In this document: positions 34,301 to 47,400 of the stretch, piece by piece
How positions within the stretch are numbered: the stretch's first letter is position 1
Layout of the letters: each line of letters opens with the position of its first letter
Assembly: GCA_905116865.2 (NCBI GenBank)
Contig: CAJHNH020007556.1
Span: 247,501-311,500 of the forward strand
Reading direction: 5' to 3'
Origin: Candidula unifasciata
Lineage: Eukaryota; Mollusca; Gastropoda; Stylommatophora; Geomitridae
DNA length: 64,000 nt
Program-made: the position numbers and the translations under genes
Notes under the pieces: generated by a model
Database searches by the model: none
Told to the model about the DNA's origin: nothing
The model's input: only the letters and a program-made list of their open reading frames with translations

Positions 34301-37300
34301 TAGACATCATAGTAATTTATCAGCCTAATTTAAAAAAAAAATATTATTAAATACTAAACATCTCACAGTAATTTATTAGCTTACCTCTTTTTCACCCATG
34401 AACTTTTTCAGATCATCATCTGCCAGAGTTTCAATGCCTTCATCATCCATTTCACTGGAGACCTTCAGAGCAGACAGGATATGGGAAAAAGTGTTTATTT
34501 AATAGTTAACGGACCTGCAGCCTGGCGATGTGGTAAAAAGTGTTGAATTTAAGGGGTCCAATTATTATTACAATTATTACAAACCATAAAAGAAAATTAG
34601 TAACCATGGAAATGAGATGTCTGTGAAGGGCTGTAGGAGTGACCATAAGAGATAAGATCAGGAATGAGATCATAAGAGAAAAAGCCGGCACAGAACCAAT
34701 TTTAAATTACATTCGAAGACAGCAAGTGAAATGGTTTGCCCACTTAGAGAGAATGCCTTGTGACATCATACCATACAAAGCATACATGGAAAGAGAAGAA
34801 GGACGTAGAGCACGAGGTAGACCAAGAACAAGATGGAAGGATAACATCAGAGAAACACTACAACAGCACGATATGCCTATGGTTGAGGTGGCCAGAAGAG
34901 CTAGAAACAGAACCTTATATCTCCCTCGAAACCCACAGTGGTAAAAGAGAAAGTGAAGAAGAAGAAGACCAATTATTTTACAATGGTCATTTTTAATTAT
35001 GTTTATTAACAGTTTTACATCTCTCAAAAACAAAAATCATGGTTGCTATGTGTCAAACATTGCTATTTTTTGGGTTTTTAATTTATTTTGTCTTACAAAT
35101 ATTTATTTCTTTATTATAAACTTTTTAATACTAAATGCTTACAAATTAGAAAAATTGTGTGTGTATTCTATGAATTTTGAACTTTACAAAAATAAACATT
35201 CTGAAAAATCCATATTTTTGTCATAAACTTAAAAAAATGAGTCATGAACCCTTAATAGCAAATCTACCTGCATCTATAGCAAATGTGCCTACAACCTGGT
35301 GATGCATTTAAACAGCGGCCTTTGCTGGAAGAAATTTTTTCCTCTTCATGTGAAGTCTTAACAGACAGCATTAACAAATAACTAGCATCACTTGTAATAA
35401 ACAAATACTATAATACTAGACATTCAGCAGAATGGCAGCAATGGAGGCCCCTTGTCAATGCCTTATGCGTCAATTTAATACATATTATACTTTATGTGTC
35501 AATATAATACAGATTATACTTAATACTCTATGTGTCAATTTAACACATATAATACTGTACACTATATGTGTCAATATAATATATTTTATACTTGCATTTC
35601 TTTTCTCTAAAAGGAGCATTCCATTTATAGCATTTTCTAAACCCTGTTAAGTAAAGATGCCCAGTGGGATGGTCCCCACATTACCCATTGAGTGTTGAAT
35701 GTCTATAAACATTTAGGTCTAGCATTATATTGCTGATGTGCTAAAGGCACAAAAATTGCCTTCTTTTTTTTTAATGCTTTTTATTTTCCAACAGAGCAAA
35801 GCCCTTTAGTATACTCCCATCAAGCTCATCTATTTTTTGTTATCTCAAGCAGCTCCATCCATACTCTCCCCATATTACTCATCTCTGACTAATTATATTC
35901 TCTGTGTTTTAATTTCCTTCTATTTAGGCTGCCCTGTGGGATTCAAAGTAAAATCTTTCTAGTTATTCTATTAATAGGTTTCTGAAAACGGTGTCCTATC
36001 CAGCACCAGTTTCTTTTTCTAATTCACTATCCATTTATACACTCTCCCGACTTACGACCTATGCGACGTACGACCGCTAAAAAAAAAAAAAAAATAGCTA
36101 ATAAAGAAAAATTGTGTGTTGTCCATCAAGATGATGATGACCACTCTTTTTCATCAAGTATGAGTACGAAGATGACTGATGAGGTCCATGCGGCCCGAAA
36201 AGTTCTTGGACAGTGAGGACAGGGAATGAGTCTTGTGCCAGAGAGGGGATCTCCTGCAGCCACCTTTCTGCCCATCTTTTTCTTAATCAGTCTTGCTGTT
36301 CTGTTTGCTTAACATGTTGCCGCGCCCTTGTGTAGAGGTGCACGCCATGCATTTCGGTCTTGAGAGGCAGCCTCCCAAATGCTTTGAGTGAAGACTTCAA
36401 GGTGTCCTTAAAGTGTTTCTTTTGCCCGCCTTGGGAACGTTTCCCATTTTGCAGCTCACCATTAAAAGAAAGATTACACTGGCAGGGTCAACAAGTTCCC
36501 AGAACTGATGCAATGGAGTACATAACTGTGTACTTTTCACATTATGTACAATAATTATACATATATAGTGAACTTTTGTATTTATAATACATTAGAATAA
36601 AAATAGTATTTTTTAACAAATTTGACTTACGACCTGTTAGAAAAGAACTCAATCATAAGTCAAGGAGACCTTGTATAGTCAAACAGCTGATAACTTCTAA
36701 CTGGCTCATTACATCAGGAACAACTATAAACCTGTTTGTGTCTTATATAAATGTAAACTTTTTTTACATTCAGAATGGACAACCAAAGCTAGAAACTTCT
36801 CCCGCTTCTACTGAGGCAGAGGTGTTTTATGCGGTTGAAAAAAACAAATGCGTGATAACTATTCGGGAAAAACTAGCAATATTTGCTAACCAAAAGATGC
36901 AAGGTATTTGAAAAAAAAAATTTTACTTTCACTTTAGTTCACCCCATTTTGGGGTATCCATGAGTTCCAGGGAAAGCCCAATATTATAAAGGGAGGTTAG
37001 GGTTAGTCTGTGCTCATTTCACACCGTAACACCCCTATAATACCCTATAATACTGGACTTTCCCCAAGAACTCTTGGATTCTAAAAAAAAAAAATTACCC
37101 CCAAAAAATTAATTAAATGCAAGCTGTTTGCAAACACTGAACAAATGCTGGACATTCTTTTTTAAAAACTTCAAATTCCCAAACAAATTTAACTCCATTT
37201 CCCACGATCTTCTGTAGGTAACCAACAGTTCGAAATTAGCAGTGAAAGCTACTGGTAGCAGGCTACAAACATTTATTTAAATGAATCATGTACTGAAGTT

Positions 37301-40300
37301 CTTCAGAAAACATATAGAAACACAGAGCATGGATAACACACAAATTCCCTTTTTTTTTTAAATCGAAACATTTTTTCACTGAAACAATGTAAACTTTGTA
37401 TACTTAGAAAGGGCTACAAAATAAACAGTGGGAAACCTACCTCAGAATTGGCCATGTTATAGTCAGAACTTGATGGTAAAGATGAAGAGCTCACAGATAA
37501 CGAGTATGATTTGTGTTCCTGTACTGGCCCAGACAAGCCAACAGGTCCCAAGAATCCATAGGAGGAACCAGACCAGGCACTGAGGCGGTTCACGCTTCTG
37601 AAATCAAGGGGTGCATCATTCACAGCCCCTGGTTCAGGACCAGAAACTTTTTCTTCTACCACATTTTCAACTTTTTCCTTTTTCTCACTGCTCGCAACAT
37701 CTTCTTCCTGCTTACTTTGGTTAACAACTGTCAGTGTTATGTCTGACTTGGAGCTGGAGACTTCCTCGCTCTGAAGTCTTTTTTTTGCAATATCCGACTG
37801 GGTGCTGCCTGCTATCACTTCAGACGTCGATGACAAAGAAAAGAAGTTTGTTGTGCTGCCTTGTGCATCATCATCATCCTCACTGTCACTGTCATAGCCA
37901 GTTAAGGCATTGAACGTGCTCATGCGCTTTGAGAAGATCTCTGTTGTAGAGGCTGCCTCGGTGTTGCTCTTTACCTTAGTACTGGTGCTGCTCTTTAGCT
38001 GAGTACTTGTGGACTGTTTGCCCCCAGTGCTGCTGATTGTACTTGAGGTACTTGAAGAAGGTTTTTTGGTGAGAGTGTAAGGTATAAGTGGCCTATTTGT
38101 TTCCTTCTTACTTGTGTGCACTGGAGCAGGAAGCAACGAAAACAAGCCACTCTTTACCTGTGAAATATTGAGTTTAAAAAAAAAAAAGTTAATCGTGAAT
38201 CCTCTACAGGACGTTGCAGAACCAACACCAGCATTTGTTGGCTGTTTTTTTTTTTTACTAGGAAATTTTATATTCAGTAGTTTGCCACTGCTTTTTAAAT
38301 GGTTGGCTCTCAATTCCCCTGTTGAAATCAATGCAAGGTGGTCTGCTGTCAAACTGCCTGCAGTTGTCATCGAACAGGGTACCTCAGAATTATGAAGCAA
38401 AAGAAAATGTGTGTAACTCTAAATTGTTGCATTCTAAGATATTGTTACTTCAACTAATAAATGTTTCACTTGAAGAACGTAAAATAATATCAGGAAAGCG
38501 AGTCAAAATACAGGTGGGGCTTTTGGTTACCAAAACAACTTGATGGGACACAGAGATCTGAGTAAAAAAAGATCTCATGCCAGAAGAAATTAACAAAAGC
38601 ATGGTCAGTTGACTGGAGCTGACAGAGTTAATATTCACAAGAAAGTTACTGTTAAATGTTATATATTTAAACATTATATTATTTATATCCAATAAGGCTG
38701 CAAAGCATAAAGAGGGGTGTACAACAAGGATGTGTACTTTCACCTGATTTGTTTTCAATATACAGTGAATATATAATGAGATCTTTAATTGATATGTCCG
38801 GAATTGTGGTTGGTGGGCACAATATAAACAATTTACATTATGCTGAAGACACAGTCTTGATAGCAACAAGTCAGAAAGAACTACAGGAAATGATAGACAT
38901 TGTGGAGTTAGAAAGTGGAAGAATGGGCCTCAGTTTTAATAATGGGAAGACAGAAGTAATGGTGGTATCAAAGAAACAAATTATTCCTAAATGTGTAATA
39001 AAAGTCAATGGTGTTATTTTAGGACAAGTACAGAAATTTAAGTATCTGGGCACATGGATAACATCAGAGGAAAGATGCATAACTGAAATAAGAAACAGAA
39101 TTGGACAGGCAAAAACTGCATTTTATTAAATGAAAAACATCTTGTGCAATATATCCTTGTCATTGAGAGTTAGAAAGGAATTCTTGCTCGCTACATAATC
39201 CAGTTTTAACATATGGATGTGAATCCTGGACAATCGGTAGGCAGGCCAAACAATTTTTAGAGGCCTCAGAGATGTGGTTTTACAGAAGAATGCTTAGAAT
39301 AACTTGGACAGCCAAAAAGAGCAACCTAGAGGTTTCAAAAGAGGCGGGAGCCCGAAGACAACTTATCACAGACATCAGATGGAGACAGCATCATTTTTCG
39401 GCCATGTTATGAGAAGAGGGAAAATAGAACATGTTGTGACCACTGGAAAGATCTGTGGAAAAATTGATAGAGGAAGACAACGAGAGAAGATGCTTGACAG
39501 TCTTGTTGCATGGCATGGAGGTGTGTCGGCACACGAACTGATACATGCTGCAGGTGATCGCAGATTATGGAGAGGCATGATCGCCCACGCCAGTCAGCAA
39601 GGCACCTGATGATGATGAAGGCTGCAAAGAGCATTTGAAGCAGAACTATGTTTTAAACATTTAATACAAAAATGTGACAACTTTAGGGAACAACTACCAA
39701 AGTTTGCTAACCAAAAATATCAAACAGGTTTTGTTAGTTAGCTGGGTTATCATAACTGCAATCTAGACATGTCAATAGGTGCTCAGATCCTCCCCTCAGC
39801 ATGAACCTCAGCATCCGGTGGCTAATAGTTCCAATTATGTGTTGATTACCAAGTCCTCTGGTGTGCCTCTTGTGTTTTGCTATGCCGATTTTAACTCCCA
39901 AGTCTATTATTCTGGCAAGTGATATGGATTACTGCCTCCAAAGTCTTCTACCCTTTCCATTTCTCTGAGGGCATTAATAATATCAGCATGATCCATAGGT
40001 TAACCGTCAATAGTAATAGCGGATCCAACCAACCTATCATCTCTTTCATTTCCAATCGACGCCTGCGTATCCTGAAACAAAAACAAAGGTGACCATGCAC
40101 AGTGGACTTCTGTAATGATTCAAGCCATTGCCTTGGCACCGAACCAGCCTGAACCCTTTGGATCATACTAAATGAATCACCAAGTACACATGCGAGGGTG
40201 TATTTTGTGTTAAGAGCCACAAAAACACTTGCGTTCCTGCCATCATCACCATCGCCATGCTGCTGGTTGTCGTAGAGAAGGCGTCACTAGCTTTAGTTAA

Positions 40301-43300
40301 AATGTGCCTGTCACAATTTTTTTTAACAATGAGCTTCTCACGCTATGCCTATTAAAAAAATCTGCCTCTTTTACAAAGACAAAAGCATGCACATAAACAC
40401 AAGCAAAATGACACATTCTACATACTTTAGACGAGTCTGTCTTTTTCTTCAATTCTTTGTCTTCATTATCAGGTTCCTGTAACAAATTATAAGAAGATTC
40501 AAACACGTTTTTTTTATACATTATAATTATTTTGTGACTTCTACAGATTTCCTAGTGTAACAAAAGCTTTTTTGTGCCCTTGTTACTCTCATTTTGATAT
40601 TTCTATATATTCCTTCTTTGTTTGTACTGTCCGCTAAATAAGTTAATTTGTAGATACTTTAATGGAAGTGTATCCACATAATGTTGAAATTAACCTCACA
40701 AGTGAACGGATTAGGTCCTCGATTAGGTCAAGCAGAATTATCCTGAAAAAGATCAAATTCAAGGCAAAGACTTGTTTTAGTTTATTTACAGGATTATAAA
40801 CGGACAGCCCCAAACGGAAAATGGACTGGAAACGTTAAAGGACGACGAGACAGAAATAGACTTACATAGGCACATGGAACATATGTGGTATTGCCAACAA
40901 AGAGCCACAAATAGTGGATTTCATGAAAAGAAAAAATATACACGTCATGGGTCTTGCGGATACAAGAAAGAAAGGATATAATACAAAAGAAATACATGAA
41001 AATTATGTTTTATTATGGAGCGGAGTACCCACTAAAGATAGGGCAAAACATGGTGTCGGATTTATACTTCATCCCGAGACAGCAAAATTAATAACAGGAA
41101 CAGAATTTATATCAGAAAGAATTATTTTAATCAAGTTGACAGAAGGAAGTAAAACTACAACGATCATTCAGATATATGCACCTTGCAACGATAGTTATTC
41201 TGAAGAAGAAAAAGAAGACTTTTACGAGAGACTTACGGACACCATCAATAATGTTAAAGAGAAAGAGGACATCATAGTAATGGGAGATTTTAATGGTAGG
41301 GTAGGTAAAAGAAGATCACCATGGGAGAGATACCTTGGCCCATTCAGCGACACAACCACAGATTGCAATAGAAATGGAGAACACCTGTTAAACTTGTGTG
41401 CTGAACAAGATCTCTACATTACCAACACATTCTACCAACATCGCCAAAGTCAGGTTAAAACGTGGTACAAGTGGAACAACTTAGATCAAGCGTCACAAAT
41501 TGATTTTATACTAGTCAGACAACGGCAGAAGAGGACGGTAAGAGACTCAAAAGCTGTCCCAAATGCGGGACTGGATTCAGACCATCGCCCAGTAGTTATG
41601 AACATATGCAACTCAAGTAGAAACAAAGTCTACATAAACAGAAACGTGAAGAAATCATCAACACTAAGAAATTAGAGGAAGAGAATATCAAACATGAATT
41701 TGAACTAGAAATAACAAAGGCTTTTGCAGATATTGCCAAGGAACCAGTAAGAATTGAAGAAGAATGGGATTATTATAAATCAACCATCACGAAGATATTA
41801 AAAGACAAGTGTGGTACCAGAAAGACGGGCAAAGGCAAGAAAAAGGGTACCGCTTGGTGGAATGAAGAAGTTAAAGAAGCAGTGTCAAATAAAAAGAAGA
41901 TGTTTCAAATATGGTTAAAAACAAAAGACGAAAAGGATTACATTAGGTACAGACTAACTCGAAGAGACACCAAGAGAACAATAAAGAAATCCAAAGAGGA
42001 ATCATGGAAAAAGTATGGTGAACACCTAACACAGCTATGTACAGAATCACCAAGAGACTTTTATAAGAGTGTGAAAGCGATGCGATTAAGAGAAGAAAGC
42101 TTCAATCCAACATCAGTCATAAACGATAAAAATGGAAAACCATTATTCAGCCAAAAAGAAATTAAAAAAAGATGGGAGGAATATTTTAAAGAACTTTTGA
42201 ACCCGTCGGGAGTACATGAAACAGCAGAATTCCATTCAAGGGCTCCAGATCATCTAGAACCACATATCCTGCGGGATGAAGTAGAGAAAGTTATCAAAAC
42301 AAGTAAAAGACACAAAGCAGCTGGTATCGACGGAATAACAACAGAAGTCATCCAGGCTGGAGGGGACACTATGATCACCTGGCTGGAGAGAATTTTCAAT
42401 AGAGCATGGGCAGAGAGAAAGGTACCAGTGGATTGGCAAAGATCAGTTGTAGTACCTATCTGGAAGAAAAAAGGAAACAAGAGAGAATGTGGAACTTATA
42501 GAGGAATATCTTTACTAAGTCATGTGGGGAAAATGTATGCAAAGATCTTAGAAGGTAGGATAAGAGCAAAGGTTGAACCTCTACTGAGTAAAGCACAATT
42601 CGGTTTTCAGGAAAGGGCGAGGTTGCACTGATTGCCATATTTGCACTAAGACAAGTCTGTGAAAAGACACTCGAATACGATAAAGAGCTGAACGTGGTCT
42701 TTGTAGATCAAGAGAAGGCATTCGACCGTGTAGACAGAGATGTGCTGTGGAGAATTCTTGACGATTACGGAGTGCAGGGTCAATTATTAGACAACATCAG
42801 AGCCCTCTATGAAAAAAAGTGAAAGTGCAGTAAGAACATCTAGTGGTCTTTCTGAATGGTTCAAAGTCACAACTGGTGTCAGGCAAGGATGTGTACTGTC
42901 ACCATTACTTTTCATAACATACATGGATAAGATCACTGTAGAAGCAAACCCAGACGTGTATGCTATAAAACGAATTACTTTTTGCTGATGATCAAAGCAT
43001 ACTGTATCAAAATGAATATGATCTACAGGAACATCTGACTACTCTCAACAACAGCTGTTTTACAACATAATATGAGAATCAGTACAGAAAAAACAGAAGT
43101 TATGAAGATCAGCAGAACACACAGGCCACTGAATATAAATGTTGGAAGTGCCAAAATCAAGCAAACCAAAGAGTTCAAATACTTGGGCAGTATATTTACA
43201 GAGGATGGAAGAATGGACAGAGAGATAGAAACAAGAATACAGAAAGCAAATGCTGTCACATACCAACTATCACCTCTGCTTAAACATCCAGATATAACCA

Positions 43301-44363
43301 TGAAGACCAAAAGACAATTGATAAACACCATCTTCATTCCAACACTCTGCTACCAGTGCCAGACATGGACAATCAACAAGACCCATGAAAGAAAAATAGA
43401 AGTCTGTGAAATGAAATGTCTAAGAAAAGCAGCGAATAAGACCAGACTAGACAGGATAAAGAATATAGACATTAGAAACACTGTCAAAACTACACCATGT
43501 TTAGACTACATAGAACATCAAAGAATGAAATGGTTTGGACATCTAACCAGGATGAAAAATGATCAAATAACATCACAAATTTTCAACCAAAGAAGCTCAG
43601 GATATAAGGCAAGAGGAAGACCAAGGAAACTGTGGATTGACGGGGTCTCCGAAACCTGCCAAAAGCATGGCCTCAGAACATCAGATGCTGCCCGCCTTGC
43701 TTATGACAGGAACTTGCATCTCCCCACAACGCTTAGCGGCATACGTGGAAGGAAAAAGTAAGTAAAAGTAAGTACAGGATTATATAATTTGTGTCATATT
43801 TGCAAACACATTCTCAACAAGTCTAAATCAAGCCCTGACTATCAAATCTTTCCATATTTTCTTTGTGAAAATTATGACAAATGTAATAATGAAACCCAAG
43901 AACATTTTACAATGAGGTGCATAAACTCCAACATATTGAGAACTGTGCTACACTATAAATGTATTACTAGCATGCAATGGATAGGAAACCATACGTGTCA
44001 ACCTATATTGCAAATCTGGTTTATGTTTTAACTAGACAATTCTTGAGTAATTTACTATTAAATGTTCTTATTATACATTTCAACATTATATTATTTATAT
44101 TCAATTCAACGTTTTTTGAGAAGATGATATTCAATAAGGCTGCAAACAGCACTGAAGCAGAACTGTTTTAAACATAGCTCAAAAAAAAAAAAAACGGGTC
44201 AGATTTAATGACAATAGTTATGTGTTACCAGAGCCTATAAAGGATGCAAAGAATAGCATTGTGCTCCACATTTCATAAGAGGCAACTATGGAAAGCTGAT
44301 GTTTAAAAGGTTTAAAGTTTGGAGGATTGACTTCATTACACTGAATTTTTAACCTATAAGGCC

Positions 44364-44407
<44 letters not shown>

Positions 44408-47400
44408 AACAGCTAGCTACTTGTCAAGAGCATTACACAAAGTCCACAATTCTAGGGATGATCCCTGGGGATCTCTTTAAAAAAATGCGTTAGTGAACCG
44501 AACAATTCAGTCAGTGACACTTTCAAGAGTTCAGGGCAAACAGACTGACCACTTCGCCATGGACACACTCGAAGAACTGGTGTCAGACTGACTACCACAT
44601 CATTTAGCTGCAAAATCCAACAACCAAGCTGTGTGGTCTCAAGGCAAAGTATCTGCCTCGAGTGCTAGAGGTCCCGGGTTTAATCCCCAAGTAAGGGCTG
44701 GGATTTTTTTCACGTGGACTTGCACTCCTAGTATTTTCCCCTGGTCTCTGGGTAGTAAGATCGGACGCCCATGTGCATTGTTGCGCACGTACAAAAATCC
44801 CTTGGCAGTTGGAAATCGTAAAGAGTAGCCTAACAGCGCTGCCTGGGCAAAATTTTGAGTTAAAAATCTACCCAAAGTATTTCAGGATCCTCGCCGGTGC
44901 TACAGATCCTGTGCACTGTGCTGAGCTTCTTCAGACTCAGACTTGAGTTAGAAGAAGAACAGAGCACTTATGGGTTACTACCCGTGTGCCATAATGTTGA
45001 TCCGTTGTTCAAACCTCATAAGATTTTGTCTCAGGGGAATGAAAGCTCTCTCATGTAATAATGCAACATCCCTGTGTGGGTTCTGGGGCCCCAATTTTTG
45101 AAGGGACAAATAATAGACTCATTGCCCCATCAAGCATGTTATAATGGCCCCTTCCCCGTGTGGGCTGTTGGGCCCCACTGAAGGGAAAACAAGAATAGAT
45201 CCACTGTCTACCCAAAAGTATGTTGTAATCGTCGACTAATTTGAAGCTTCTTTTGAAGTTGGAGTGCATCTGCCTGAGAGGCAAGGAACCAACAATCTGC
45301 AAATAAGGCACATTTGTAAAATGAATGTGCATGAAACATTCAGGTTCTGGAACAAGATTAACATCCAGAGGAAGATGAACAACCAGAACTTTCCACCGGA
45401 AATTACAGCCAGTGAACACGAAGAAGAAGAAAATAATGGCAACTAAAAAGGGGTTTGATGAAATTTAGTATGTTGGGTCAAAAGGCATAGATATTGCAGG
45501 CTAGTGTAAACCACGACACAACATGCCAACCGCCCTTTTAGGGGATGAATGCAGAAGAAGTTACTGAAACCTACAAAGGAAGTAAAGAACACTAACCATA
45601 AAACCTACCAAACGGATCACAAAAGACAACAAAGAAGGGTTTGTAGGAAAACTGGCAATCTTTTCTTGTAGAAACCAATCAATCAGGTATGATACATTAT
45701 GACATAAACAAATCATGAGCAATCTCTATGGTTAAACTGGGAATAAGAGATGAAGGAAGAGGAGAAGGATGATAAACTCAGAGAACTTACTTCATCCAAT
45801 GAAGGGATTGTGATTTTAACTGGTTGTTTTAGTTTCTTGCTTGGAGGTTTTGGAGCATTAGCGATTTCAGATGCCTTTGGTTTAACTTCATCCTCCAGAT
45901 CTGTCTCTTCTGTTACTGTTGCATATATCCTGGACTGAGGTGCTGGAAGATCTGAAAATAATCACACAATTGTTAAGAAATGGTCATGTTAATTATAATT
46001 CTGAATCAAACAGTTATTATATGCAAAATCTGCTGTGATCAAGATCAAAACCCTATAGTTTTCCTTAACTCGTTAGCCTGGCGATAAATATGTTACTTAA
46101 ACTGAGCAGCCTTTGTGTAGCAAGGAACAAACAAATGTACAAAAATAAGCCAGTAAAATAGATGTACATGCAAAACTCAGGCCCTGGCACAAAATCAAAG
46201 TCCAAATGGACGAACAACCAGGACTTTCCACCAGACCTTACAGCCGGTAAACAAAGAAGAAGAGCATTAGACTTCTTTGTCTGTCTCAAAAAGTGGTAAG
46301 TGATTAGGGGTCGCTCTCCAAAGTGATCAAAACCATTCTATTTGAACACATTCAATGCAATGAGTGGTACCTATTTTTCTAATCTCATCTTACCTAATAG
46401 TTTCCCTTCCAGTGAAGCTGACAGATTTTCTTAAGCATTTTATTTCAAACATAATTTGTTTCCTCTTTTGCAATTTAGAAAGCCTCTGTGTTTACAGGAA
46501 AAACATTTAGTATATAAATGCTCTTTATCACTGACTGATTTCTTATTTATGAGAATATGCTGTAGGAAGAATGGTGACAATGGTTAAGTGACTGCTTTTG
46601 GCATTTTGTTTCTATGTTAAATCTTTCATCCTCTGTGAAAATATTACCTGGGTACCCGATTTCTGGGCCTATTGTGTGCTGATTTAGGCCACAGACATGT
46701 AGGAAAGTTAAGGGACTATGATGCCTAAAAAGGGTATCCCTTTACCTCACCTCAGGCACTAGCAGGGCTCTGTACTGATTTTAAAGGGCCTTATGCAAAA
46801 CTGATGCCCTGTGTCCTCAATGTACACTAAAGAAAAATTACTATGGCATACTTTCCTTAAGAATACTGAAGTGGATCATGAAGTAAAGACTGAAAACCAA
46901 GATTTGAAAAAGCCTCAGTCACTCACCAGCCCAAGCTAAAAACATGGTTATGTTTTGTCTATTGATGGAAAATTACCATTTCAAAGGGGAAAAAAGGGTT
47001 CTCAAGTCAACTGAGCATGATTCCTGCTACATGACAAGTATGATTCAAATATCCACTGAATAGCAATCCTGCCGTGTGACAAATATGTTTTCATTGGTTT
47101 GGTTTATGGTTTAGTTTATACAAGGGACCAACATCACAGCACAAGGGTAGTAACCCATAAGTCCTCCGTTCTACTTCTAGCTCAAGCCTGAGTCTGAAGT
47201 ATATTAGGGCAGTGCACGAACTCTGTAGCACTACTTTCAGTAGATTTTCAATTCTAAATTTTGCCTAGGCAGCACCGTTAGGCTACTCTTTTCAACTTCC
47301 AACTGCATTTTTTTATGTGCACAACTTAGTATCCAGAGACTAGGGAAAAATTACTTGAAGTCCATGTGAAAAAAATCACAGCCTTCAATAGGACCTGAAC

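Larger units (their letters stand above)
34198..35478. repeat. Duplicated PRCC intron segment
   Basis: AGACATTCAGCAGACTGGCA and CAATGCCTTATGTGTCAA (34201-34256) recur with few changes at 35416-35474, on either side of exon 5. This is a local duplication followed by divergence. Confidence 0.7.
40799..43772 (+). mobile_element. RTE-type LINE, near full length, broken by frameshifts
   Basis: It is flanked by a perfect 12-bp target duplication TACAGGATTATA (40787-40798, 43773-43784) and ends in AGTAAGTAAAAGTAAG, the short tandem 3' tail typical of RTE elements. It encodes an APE-type endonuclease (IGTWNICGIANKEPQIVDF, MGDFNGRVG, LDSDHRP) and a reverse transcriptase (GIDGITTEVIQAGG, TYRGISLLSHVGKMYAKILE, KAFDRVDRDVLW, GVRQGCVLSPLLF, LLFADD), then the C-terminal domain (CYQCQTW, EMKCLRKAA, WFGHLTRM, ARGRPRKLW). 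Frame changes near 41640, 42610, 42820, 42980 and 43070 make it non-coding. It sits in PRCC intron 2, antisense to the gene. Confidence 0.92.

Noticed and set aside
34639..34944. Host gene of 101 codons
   Set aside because: It is a LINE C-terminal domain with a likely target duplication and a microsatellite tail.
40914..43761. Host genes for an endonuclease-like (craniofacial development protein 2-like) protein and a reverse transcriptase
   Set aside because: They are parts of one RTE-type LINE bounded by a 12-bp target duplication.
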